The notes under the pieces are model-generated. The model had not been told where the DNA came from and searched no databases. It worked only from the letters and a program-made list of their open reading frames with translations. Of a DNA stretch of 64,000 nucleotides, positions 57,023-64,000 are shown one piece after another. The stretch is from Cognatishimia maritima (lineage in GTDB: Bacteria > Pseudomonadota > Alphaproteobacteria > Rhodobacterales > Rhodobacteraceae), in contig NZ_FQWM01000010.1 in NCBI RefSeq assembly GCF_900129685.1, positions 1 through 64,000 of the forward strand, in the 5' to 3' direction. The position numbers and the translations under genes were made by a program. Every line of letters begins with the position of its first letter. Positions within the stretch are counted from its first letter, which is position 1.

Positions 57023-58845
57023 TGTGTGGAATTGTAGGCGTTCTGGGCAATCACGAAGCCGCCCCTCTGTTGGTTGAGGCGCTCAAACGCCTTGAGTATC
57101 GCGGCTATGACAGCGCAGGGATCGCGACCGTCCACGACGGACGGCTGGATCGCCGTCGTGCGGTTGGCAAGCTTGTGAACCTCTCTGACCTTTTGGTGCA
57201 TGAACCGCTGACTGGGAAATCCGGCATTGGCCACACCCGTTGGGCGACCCATGGCGCACCAACTGTGGACAACGCCCACCCGCACCGCGCGGGACCTGTG
57301 GCCGTGGTGCACAATGGCATCATCGAAAACTTCCGCGAATTGCGCGCGGAACTGGCGGACGCTGGCATTCAGTTTCAGACTGAAACAGACACTGAAACCG
57401 TCGCGATGATGACCCAAAAGCATCTTGATCAAGGCATGTCCCCAGCGGATGCCGCCCGTGCCACCCTTGCGCGGCTGCATGGCGCATTTGCTTTGGCATT
57501 TCTGTTTGAAGGCGAAGACGACCTAATCGTTGCGGCCCGTAAAGGATCGCCTTTGGCGATTGGTCACGGCGACGGCGAGATGTTTGTCGGCTCTGACGCC
57601 ATCGCCCTTGCACCGCTGACAGATGAAATCACCTATCTGGAAGAAGGCGACAGCGCTGTTATCACGCGTACCTCGCTGGAAATCCGCACCGAGGCAGGTG
57701 AAATTGCCAACCGCGAAAAACGCAAGATTCAGCTGAATTCAACCCGCGTGGACAAGGCCGGGCACAAGCACTTTATGGCCAAGGAAATCGCCGAACAGCC
57801 AACCGTGATTGGGGAGGCTGTCCGCCATTACCTGACGCAGGATGGCACCGGTGTAAAACTTCCCGGCGCTGATCTGGATTTCACCAAGGTTGATCGCCTG
57901 ACCATGGTCGCCTGCGGCACGGCGTTCTATGCCTGCCTGACGGCGAAATACTGGTTTGAACAGCTTGCCGGTATTCCGGTCGAAGTCGATATCGCCTCTG
58001 AATTCCGCTATCGCGAACCCCCGATCAGCAAAGGCACCGTGGCGCTGTTTGTCAGCCAGTCTGGAGAGACCGCAGACACGCTTGCGGCCCTGCGGTATTG
58101 CGAGGGCAAGGCCGACAAAATCCTGTCGGTCGTGAATGTCGCCGAAAGTTCCATCGCGCGGGAAAGCGACATCGCGCTACCGATCCTTGCGGGCACCGAA
58201 ATCGGCGTTGCCTCGACCAAGGCCTTCACCTGCCAGTTGACGGTGCTACTGATGCTGGCCCTGAAGGCAGCACAGGATCGCGGCGCCATAAAAGCAACCA
58301 AATGCACCGACTTGCTGAGCAAATTGCGCGCCCTGCCGAGCGTTTTGAACGAAACGTTGGACTGCGAAAGTCAATTGGAAGATACGGCGCGCAAGCTTGC
58401 GGAAGCGAAAGACATCTTGTTCTTAGGGCGCGGCCTGATGTACCCACTGGCGCTTGAAGGTGCATTAAAACTAAAAGAAATAAGCTACATACACGCCGAA
58501 GCTTATGCGAGCGGAGAGCTAAAGCACGGCCCCATCGCCCTGATTGATAAACACGTGCCGGTGGTGGTTCTAGCCCCCAAGGATGCGCTTTTTGAAAAGT
58601 CGATCTCTAACATGCAAGAGGTCATGGCCCGCAACGGTAAGGTGCTTTTGATCACCGACAAACCCGGTGCGAAGGAAGGTGGCGACGGCGTCTGGCAGAC
58701 AGTGGTGCTGCCCGAGATTGACCCGGTCCTCTCCCCGATCCTTTACGCCATTCCCGCCCAGCTTCTGGCCTACCACACGGCAGTTGCCAAAGGTACGGAC
58801 GTGGACCAACCCCGCAACCTAGCGAAATCCGTGACGGTGGAATGA
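57022..58845 (+). CDS. glmS: Glutamine--fructose-6-phosphate aminotransferase (isomerising)
   Basis: A 607-residue enzyme providing glucosamine-6-phosphate. The glutaminase domain begins with Cys2 (MCGIVGVLG), which after Met removal is the nucleophile; HTRWATHG is the substrate loop. Two SIS domains follow (CGTAFYACL; SQSGETADTLAALR; GRGLMYPLALEGALKLKE), ending with LAKSVTVE. No upstream riboswitch space exists because it overlaps glmU; no glmS ribozyme is present. Confidence 0.97.
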   Translation: MCGIVGVLGNHEAAPLLVEALKRLEYRGYDSAGIATVHDGRLDRRRAVGKLVNLSDLLVHEPLTGKSGIGHTRWATHGAPTVDNAHPHRAGPVAVVHNGIIENFRELRAELADAGIQFQTETDTETVAMMTQKHLDQGMSPADAARATLARLHGAFALAFLFEGEDDLIVAARKGSPLAIGHGDGEMFVGSDAIALAPLTDEITYLEEGDSAVITRTSLEIRTEAGEIANREKRKIQLNSTRVDKAGHKHFMAKEIAEQPTVIGEAVRHYLTQDGTGVKLPGADLDFTKVDRLTMVACGTAFYACLTAKYWFEQLAGIPVEVDIASEFRYREPPISKGTVALFVSQSGETADTLAALRYCEGKADKILSVVNVAESSIARESDIALPILAGTEIGVASTKAFTCQLTVLLMLALKAAQDRGAIKATKCTDLLSKLRALPSVLNETLDCESQLEDTARKLAEAKDILFLGRGLMYPLALEGALKLKEISYIHAEAYASGELKHGPIALIDKHVPVVVLAPKDALFEKSISNMQEVMARNGKVLLITDKPGAKEGGDGVWQTVVLPEIDPVLSPILYAIPAQLLAYHTAVAKGTDVDQPRNLAKSVTVE

Positions 58846-59528
58846 CGCTCGCTCTCCCACAGGCCATTGCCGCCCTAGAGTCGCTTGCGGAACCCGGGCG
58901 CGCCGAGCAGATGGCCGCCTACCACAAGCAATCGCGCCGGGTGATTGGTATCCCAAACCCGGCAATCAATGACCTGACCAAAACTTGGCGACAAACCCTG
59001 AGCGTTGAGGACCGCGTGGAATTGGCAGCAGCGCTTTGGCAGACCGACATATTTGAGGCGCGGCTTGCGGCAGCGAAGGTTCTGACGCAGGCACGTTTGC
59101 GCCCCGATGACGCCGCGTGGGCGCTTATCCAGTCTTGGGTCCCTGATTTTGACAGTTGGGCCATCGCCGATCACGCCTGTATGGCGGGACAAAAACGCCT
59201 TGTCGCTGATCCCTCACGGCTGGATCAAGTTGAGGCGTGGACGACATCAGATCACATGTGGACCCGCCGCGCAGTGCTTGTGATCACCCTGCCCTGGACC
59301 AAACAGAACCACCCGAAAGACCATGAACTGGCAGCGCGGGATCGCGTTTTGGGTTGGGCTGCCGGTTATGCAGACGATCCTGATTGGTTCATTCAAAAAG
59401 CCGTCGCTTGGTGGCTGCGTGACCTGTCGCGCCATGATGCCGATCGCACCCGTGCTTTTCTGGCTCAGTACGGCGACAAGATGAAACCTTTCGCGCGCAA
59501 AGAGGCCGCGCGTCATCTGCCGGATTGA
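58842..59528 (+). CDS. AlkD-like DNA alkylation repair protein
   Basis: A 228-residue helical HEAT-repeat protein. AlkD-type marks: GIPNPAINDLTK (about 36-47), LIQSWVPDFDSWAIADHACM (about 96-115, with the catalytic Asp and surrounding Trp), MWTRRAVLV and PDWFIQKAVAWWLRDLSRHD. AlkD removes bulky or cationic alkylpurines without base flipping. It overlaps glmS by 4 bases (ATGA), an unexpected pairing that links it to cell-wall precursor genes. It is short and lacks the C-terminal Ig-like part seen in the AlkC-like protein at 16589-17731. Confidence 0.88.
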   Translation: MTLALPQAIAALESLAEPGRAEQMAAYHKQSRRVIGIPNPAINDLTKTWRQTLSVEDRVELAAALWQTDIFEARLAAAKVLTQARLRPDDAAWALIQSWVPDFDSWAIADHACMAGQKRLVADPSRLDQVEAWTTSDHMWTRRAVLVITLPWTKQNHPKDHELAARDRVLGWAAGYADDPDWFIQKAVAWWLRDLSRHDADRTRAFLAQYGDKMKPFARKEAARHLPD

Positions 59529-59951
59529 TCAGCTGCCATAGACTGTTAACTCAGGAAAACCTGTCAACGGCGCGCCGATCTGGCGCATGGCATCCAGAGA
59601 AATAAAGCTGCCTGCCGTTTCTGGTCCTTTAATCGGGATCAGGGTCACCGTCAGTCGATTTCCGCCAAACACAATGGTGCCCGATTGCTGCCGATCAACC
59701 AAGGGCGTCCGCAGCCAAACCCCCGGTTCCGTGGCGTCCAATGTGGCAATCGTTGTGCCAAGCTCACCAGACTTGATCTCTCCTGTCGCAACCTGCGCGA
59801 CATCTTCTGGCCGCGCGACAGGCCGCAAGTCCTCTAGCCCGGCATGCGCGTCCAACACGCCGACTGGACCCGTATCAACCTCCGCCACGTCTTGGGGTGC
59901 ACATCCGGCCAACCCGCCAACAACCAATAAACACAACGCGATCACACGCAA
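59529..59951 (-). CDS. Putative lipoprotein upstream of moaA
   Basis: A 140-residue protein with a hydrophobic signal and lipobox VGGLAGC (Cys about residue 17). The start is probably TTG 59951, since GGAGG lies 6 bases upstream; GTG 59945 is the alternative, and no ATG is near. The mature part begins with acidic, linker-like sequence and ends with a beta-rich region (GTTIATLDATEPGVWLRTPLVD; GSFISLDAMRQIGAPLTG). The D-galactarate-dehydratase-type name used for similar proteins is not supported by any motif I can see. It converges directly on the AlkD gene with no gap. Confidence 0.75.
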   Translation of the reverse strand: MRVIALCLLVVGGLAGCAPQDVAEVDTGPVGVLDAHAGLEDLRPVARPEDVAQVATGEIKSGELGTTIATLDATEPGVWLRTPLVDRQQSGTIVFGGNRLTVTLIPIKGPETAGSFISLDAMRQIGAPLTGFPELTVYGS

Positions 59952-60014
59952 AACACACCTCCAACGGGGCGTTTTCCCTTGCGAGGGTCTGCCCCTATCC
60001 CTAAGTCTTAACCC

Positions 60015-61019
60015 ATGACCGCCCCACTGATCGACCCCTTCCAGCGCGCCATCAACTATTTGCGTGTGTCCGTGACAGACCGTTGCGATTTTCGCTGCGT
60101 TTACTGCATGTCCGAAGACATGACCTTTCTGCCGAAGAAAGACCTGCTGACGCTCGAAGAACTGGAACGTATGTGTTCGACCTTTGTGCGGCTGGGCGTT
60201 GAGAAGCTGCGCATTACAGGCGGCGAACCTTTGGTGCGCCGTGACATCATGACGTTTTTTCGCGCGATGGGGCAACATCTTGAAACCGGCGCCCTCAAAG
60301 AACTGACGTTGACAACAAACGGTAGCCAGCTGCATCGCTTTGCCGATGATCTTGCGGCCTGCGGCGTGCGACGTGTGAACATATCGCTCGACACGCTGGA
60401 TGCCGAGAAATTCAAGCGCGTCACCCGATGGGGGCGTTTGGAAAACGTGATCCGTGGCATTGATGCCGCCCAAAAGGCCGGGCTGCGGGTCAAGATCAAC
60501 GCGGTTGCCCTAAAGGGCTTCAACGAAGACGAGCTGATCCCAATCACTAAATGGTGCGCCGATCGTGACATGGACCTGACCTGGATTGAGGTCATGCCCA
60601 TGGGTGACATGGGCGAAGAAGACCGGATCGGGCAATATTGGTCCCTGCATGACCTGCGTCAGGAATTGGCAAAGACCTACACGCTGACCGAACTCTCTGA
60701 ACGCACCGGCGGCCCGGCACGCTATGTGCGGCTGGAAGAGACCGGCCAGAAAATCGGTTTCATCACCCCGATGACCCATAATTTCTGCGAAAGCTGCAAC
60801 CGCGTACGCCTGACTTGCACCGGAGAGCTTTACATGTGCCTCGGCCAAGAAGACATGGCCGACCTGCGTGCGCCCCTGCGGGCCAGCGAAGATGATGCAC
60901 TGCTCGAAGACGCCATCCGCGCCGCGATTTCGCTAAAGCCCAAAGGGCATGATTTCGACTATTCGCGTCAGGTCATCGAAGGGCAAATGACCCGCCATAT
61001 GAGTCATACGGGGGGGTGA
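60015..61019 (+). CDS. moaA: GTP 3',8-cyclase (molybdenum cofactor biosynthesis)
   Basis: A 334-residue radical-SAM enzyme for the first step of molybdopterin synthesis. The N-terminal SAM cluster is CDFRCVYCM (about 23-31), ITGGEPLVR follows, and the C-terminal 4Fe-4S site is [19 protein letters not shown] (seen as C-x2-C-x13-C). LRMTHMSHTGG-like end has the GTP-activating GG. A terminator lies just after it. The upstream 63 bases are shared with the divergent lipoprotein. Confidence 0.96.
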   Translation: MTAPLIDPFQRAINYLRVSVTDRCDFRCVYCMSEDMTFLPKKDLLTLEELERMCSTFVRLGVEKLRITGGEPLVRRDIMTFFRAMGQHLETGALKELTLTTNGSQLHRFADDLAACGVRRVNISLDTLDAEKFKRVTRWGRLENVIRGIDAAQKAGLRVKINAVALKGFNEDELIPITKWCADRDMDLTWIEVMPMGDMGEEDRIGQYWSLHDLRQELAKTYTLTELSERTGGPARYVRLEETGQKIGFITPMTHNFCESCNRVRLTCTGELYMCLGQEDMADLRAPLRASEDDALLEDAIRAAISLKPKGHDFDYSRQVIEGQMTRHMSHTGG

Positions 61020-61022
61020 ATG

Positions 61023-61076
61023 CGTGGGCCGATGCAATTTGGTGCATTGGACTGTTAGGTCAAGCCCACGTTTTTA
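61023..61076 (+). terminator. moaA terminator
   Basis: CGTGGGC (61023-61029) pairs with GCCCACG (61064-61070), enclosing a smaller ATGCA/TGCAT hairpin, and TTTTTA follows at 61071-61076. It begins 4 bases after the moaA stop. Confidence 0.75.
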
Positions 61077-61346
61077 GGTAGGCGGTAAACTGTGTTGCGT
61101 TCGCTGTGCGAATGTCGGGATAGAGCCCACACCAGAAGTGCCAAAATCTTGCTGCGTGCGCATGCAGCACGAGAACCTGCTGCGCCGCCGCGAAATCGTC
61201 GCCGCATCGCAGAGCTGGATGCGGTCATTAGGGCATTATGCAGCAATTCTGAAGTCCTGAATTCACATACTGTGGGACGAAGGAGACAACTGACGAAACC
61301 AGGAAAACGACCACTCTGGCCCCGAACCGGCCTCACGCTCGACGAA
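61077..61346. other. Non-coding stretch between moaA and the LysR gene
   Basis: I see no supportable gene, RNA or repeat in these 270 bases. Open frames here have a shuffled composition and no ribosome-binding sites. It may hold remains of an old insertion, but nothing recognisable is left. Confidence 0.4.
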
Positions 61347-62234
61347 TTACCACCCAAAGGACTGATATCGTTTAGCCATCAATTTCACGAAGGCCCTCAC
61401 GTTTTTCCGCCGATATGCTGCAGGGGAAATGACAAGCCACACCGGTACCGACAGGTTGTCGGGTGTGTAAAGGCAGGCGGTCAGTTTCTCGTTTTTTTCG
61501 CCAAGGGGTCTGGGCAATGGTCCCAGGACCTCGCCTTTGCTGATCGTCGCGACCATGGACCCAAGATCAGAGCACTTGGTCGCCACTTGATCCGGTTCGA
61601 TCAGATCAAGCAACCAGTTGTTGAGCGCGTGAGGTACATTTTGACCGTCGAACAAAGCAAATTTGTGACGCTCCAATTGGTCTGGGTGCGAAGGCAGCGG
61701 GTCAGGGTAGTCACGGGACGCGTAAAGCCCTCCTGACAGAACGCCGAGCTTGCGGCAGATTAGATCTTCATCCTTGATCTCGGATGTAATGCGCAGGGCG
61801 ATGTCGCCGTCGCCTGCGTTCAGGTCCAGGATCCTGTTGCTAGGGATCACTTCTATTGGAGTATCAGGGTAGGTAGCCCTGAACTGGGCCAGGACTTCGT
61901 AGATCGCGTCCGTAAATACCAGGATCGGTGCAGAAAACCGGATCGGAATGGTCACGTTGTAGCTCAACTCGGCGGCGGAAGCACCGAAGGACTGCACCGC
62001 AGCCTCGACCTGTTCCGCCTCTGCCACCAGCTTTCTGGCTTGAGGCGTTAAATGAAAGCCCCGCGTATCACGATCGAACAGGACCAATCCAAGCTCGTGC
62101 TCGAGCTCATCAATCCTGCGGGCGACGGTTGGCTGTGTAACGCCAAGCTCTCGTGATGCTGCGAGCGTCGAGCCGGTGCGGACGACCGAAAGGAAGGATT
62201 TGATACTTGTCCAGTTTTTGGGCGCGCTCTTCAT
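61347..62234 (-). CDS. LysR-family transcriptional regulator
   Basis: A 295-residue regulator. The N-terminal helix-turn-helix is residues 8-65 (SFLSVVRTGSTLAASRELGVTQPTVARRIDELE in outline). The effector domain follows with alternating beta-alpha phrases (IPIRFSAPILVFTDAIYE; EVIPSNRILDLNAGDGDIALRI). The target is probably the divergent small gene and GNAT acetyltransferase; an ATGG-ATA-CCAT palindrome at 62260-62270 lies in the shared gap. The effector is unknown. Confidence 0.88.
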   Translation of the reverse strand: MKSAPKNWTSIKSFLSVVRTGSTLAASRELGVTQPTVARRIDELEHELGLVLFDRDTRGFHLTPQARKLVAEAEQVEAAVQSFGASAAELSYNVTIPIRFSAPILVFTDAIYEVLAQFRATYPDTPIEVIPSNRILDLNAGDGDIALRITSEIKDEDLICRKLGVLSGGLYASRDYPDPLPSHPDQLERHKFALFDGQNVPHALNNWLLDLIEPDQVATKCSDLGSMVATISKGEVLGPLPRPLGEKNEKLTACLYTPDNLSVPVWLVISPAAYRRKNVRAFVKLMAKRYQSFGW

Positions 62235-62259
62235 TTTTTAAGAACAGCACAAATTCTGG

Positions 62260-62270
62260 ATGGATACCAT
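62260..62270. promoter_or_regulatory. Small palindrome in the LysR divergent gap
   Basis: ATGG-ATA-CCAT is a perfect 4-bp inverted repeat with a 3-base centre, 26 bases from the LysR start and 57 from the divergent small gene. It could be part of a LysR box, but no clear T-N11-A symmetry was found. Confidence 0.3.
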
Positions 62271-62326
62271 CGTTTCAGACCGCCGCTTACGATCGGACAC
62301 ACAAATGATGTGGAAAGGGCGGAACC

Positions 62327-62554
62327 ATGAGCCAGGTCAATTTTACCGGAACTCCAATACTTCGGCGTCTGGCGTATCTGCGCTACGTATTTGCGCCTGT
62401 CCGATGGATGCCCGAAGTAAGAAAAAGAGACAACAATATACGAAGCCGGGAAAGGCGCGATTTCATGCTTGAATTGATGAAGTCACATCCCGAGGCCTTC
62501 CAGAGCGAACTGGACTTTCAGAACATGATGTACGTCTACCCATCAAGGTTCTGA
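62327..62554 (+). CDS. Small unknown basic protein
   Basis: A 75-residue open frame with AAAGGGCGG a few bases before its ATG. It is rich in Arg and Met, with RRLAYLRYVFAPVRW near the N terminus and a closing NMMYVYPSRF. I do not recognise it. It is divergent from the LysR gene and lies 64 bases before the GNAT start, so it may be regulated by the LysR protein. A competing frame (62260-62472) overlaps it, so coding status is moderate. Confidence 0.5.
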   Translation: MSQVNFTGTPILRRLAYLRYVFAPVRWMPEVRKRDNNIRSRERRDFMLELMKSHPEAFQSELDFQNMMYVYPSRF

Positions 62555-62617
62555 GCGCTTGGGGTATGAGGTTTGATGAACAGTTGTCCACATGAACAAC
62601 GGGAAAGGTCGAAGAAA

Positions 62618-63148
62618 ATGGAATGCGCAATCGAGTTGTCATTTGCAAAAAGTGAGAGGGACATTGAGGCGGTGCGAGGCTTGATGCGCGAGTATCTTGT
62701 CTGGCACCAGCTTCGCTATTCCGAGTCCCGTGACCAGTTGGAAAAGCACGTCGACTACAAGGCCCACGAGTTAGCAATTGATCGCCTTCCGGGGGAGTAT
62801 GACTCACCCAAATCCTGCTTCCTCATGGCGCGGCGTGGACATGACGCCCTTGGTTGTGTCGCCCTGCGTGACTTGGGGGAAGGCATCGCGGAAATGAGGC
62901 GGATGTTCGTCAGACCGCAAGTGCAAGGTTCGGGAGTGGGAAGACGTCTGGCAACAGGAATCATGAAAATCGCGAGCGCTTTGGGCTATGCGACGATGCG
63001 TCTTAATACCGGGCCGCTACAGACAGAGGCCGTGAATTTGTATCAAAAACTCGGGTTCAAAGCAGTCGAGCCCTACAATGACCTTCCACCCGCACTGAAA
63101 GAACGGCTCGTATTCATGGAGTGCGAGTTGATGTCAGCCGAAGCCTGA
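62618..63148 (+). CDS. GNAT-family N-acetyltransferase
   Basis: A protein of 176 residues with the GNAT acetyl-CoA loop MRRMFVRPQVQGSGVGRRLA (about 92-111; R/Q-x-x-G-x-G/A) and the C-terminal TEAVNLYQKLGFKAVEPYND. The N-terminal half holds an acidic substrate-side region (LMREYLVWHQLRY). The acceptor is unknown. ATG 62618 has AAAGG upstream; ATG 62576 with GAGG is an alternative. It follows a small unknown gene and may be under LysR control. Confidence 0.85.
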   Translation: MECAIELSFAKSERDIEAVRGLMREYLVWHQLRYSESRDQLEKHVDYKAHELAIDRLPGEYDSPKSCFLMARRGHDALGCVALRDLGEGIAEMRRMFVRPQVQGSGVGRRLATGIMKIASALGYATMRLNTGPLQTEAVNLYQKLGFKAVEPYNDLPPALKERLVFMECELMSAEA

Positions 63149-63266
63149 TGGTTTAACATTTCAGTTTTTGGCAACTTCGGGCTGATACCGCTGAAGAACG
63201 ATTGCCACTCCTCGACCTGGTCATCGACCGGGTGAAGCTCAGAGTGGGCATGTCGGCTGTTTCCCA

Positions 63267-64000
63267 CTAACAGTCGCCCGCTACCAGCCAGGTTCGTGCC
63301 TTTTCGTCAGGCACAAGTTCAGCTAGGCGGGTGTTGAAAAGGTCGATCTCGGCTTGCGAGAGTTGGCCTTCCCACTTGCCAGAACTGCCGGAATCGAAAA
63401 AACCGGCGTCGGATTTCCAGTAGCCGGTACCTCCCACGGGAGCATAGTCGACTGCTCTAGCTTTCATGGCGCTAAAGGCCGAGGCCTCTGCGACCTGATC
63501 AATCAGCTCTGCGCCGGCTTCGATGCCAGCTGCCTGGGCCAGATGTCGTACGGTGCGGTGACCGTCGCTCAACATGTCCGAATAGTGAAAGACGTTGAGG
63601 TGCGGATAGCGTCCGGAAAGGACAGTTTTGGAATAATGGAGGGTAAGGGACGCCAATGTGTCTTTGTCAAAATCTTCCGGGTCCAATGGTTCGTTGATAA
63701 ACTGACGAATGGAGTCCGGGACCGGTAAACTCATCGGATGATCTGGCGCGACCACTTTTTTGTTGGCCTCGTGTTTGCGAAGGGAAAAGAAGATGTCCAG
63801 CGGGTGTCGATAGACAGCAATGACCGTCACACCCTCCCAGATCGGAAACCCATCTGCTGGCGTATGCGTCTTCACCACCCGCTGCCCCTTTTGTGCGGCC
63901 AGTGTCGTGGCAACCTCATCGGCGGAAACCCCAAGGTCCGCGTCAACCCAGGGAGACAGCACCGGCACCTTTTCCGGCAGATCCGAACCGCCATTGACCA
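63267..64000 (-). CDS. Sulfotransferase, partial (N terminus beyond window)
   Basis: At least 244 residues of a PAPS-dependent sulfotransferase are visible; the open frame runs past the window edge, so the start and the N-terminal PAPS P-loop are not seen. Marks present: VVKTHTP, IAVYRHPLDIFFSLRKH (the 3'-phosphate-binding R and S), and the C-terminal WKSDAGFFDSGSSGKWEGQLS, which is the usual GxxGxWK-type end. It would transfer sulfate to an unknown hydroxyl or amine acceptor. Confidence 0.85.
   Translation of the reverse strand, partial: VNGGSDLPEKVPVLSPWVDADLGVSADEVATTLAAQKGQRVVKTHTPADGFPIWEGVTVIAVYRHPLDIFFSLRKHEANKKVVAPDHPMSLPVPDSIRQFINEPLDPEDFDKDTLASLTLHYSKTVLSGRYPHLNVFHYSDMLSDGHRTVRHLAQAAGIEAGAELIDQVAEASAFSAMKARAVDYAPVGGTGYWKSDAGFFDSGSSGKWEGQLSQAEIDLFNTRLAELVPDEKARTWLVAGDC

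Noticed and set aside
61055-61357. Short open frames between moaA and the LysR gene
   Set aside because: No ribosome-binding site, no recognisable fold, and atypical composition.

Overview
The window looks like chromosomal DNA of a marine Rhodobacterales (Roseobacter-type) alphaproteobacterium. The evidence is the gene order: a full 14-subunit nuo operon carrying lineage-typical small accessory genes and followed by birA-coaX-rnj, a liu leucine-degradation operon, TRAP transporters, an extended NuoE and a Hint-domain protein. All assignments come from reading the sequence; no database search was run.

Region by region. 1-1690: a complete IS1182-like insertion sequence. 1691-2982: a coupled esterase / AlkA-type glycosylase pair. 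3134-12136: a catabolic locus with a GntR repressor and a Gfo/Idh/MocA protein on the minus strand, divergent from an operon encoding a flavin-dependent (LLM) monooxygenase, an aldo/keto reductase, a flavin reductase and a three-part TRAP transporter. The enzyme set resembles the sulfoquinovose monooxygenase (sulfo-SMO) pathway, but with a TRAP importer. 12151-24983: mixed genes, including a di-haem peroxidase, an orphan ABC ATPase, a Na+ symporter, an AlkC-like repair protein coupled to an atypical SDR, a Hint protein, RF3, a glycosyltransferase, RhlE, and a PCuAC/DUF3299 pair behind a Zur-box-like palindrome.

25049-28256 is rnj-coaX-birA. 28357-45796 is nuoA-N on the minus strand, interrupted by six non-subunit genes: two putative lipoproteins, DUF5333-like, DUF5337-like, an unknown secreted protein, and a carboxymuconolactone-decarboxylase-like protein. 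46187-53361 is the liu operon (liuA-B-D-GST-E-C), which takes isovaleryl-CoA to acetoacetate and acetyl-CoA. 53539-61076 holds a DegT aminotransferase, gph, glmU-glmS-AlkD, a lipoprotein and moaA. 61347-64000 looks more accessory: a LysR regulator, a small unknown protein, a GNAT acetyltransferase and a sulfotransferase cut by the window edge.

Genes are packed tightly, with many ATGA and TAATG junctions implying translational coupling. Several intrinsic terminators and candidate operators can be read directly. I saw no rRNA, tRNA or CRISPR array.
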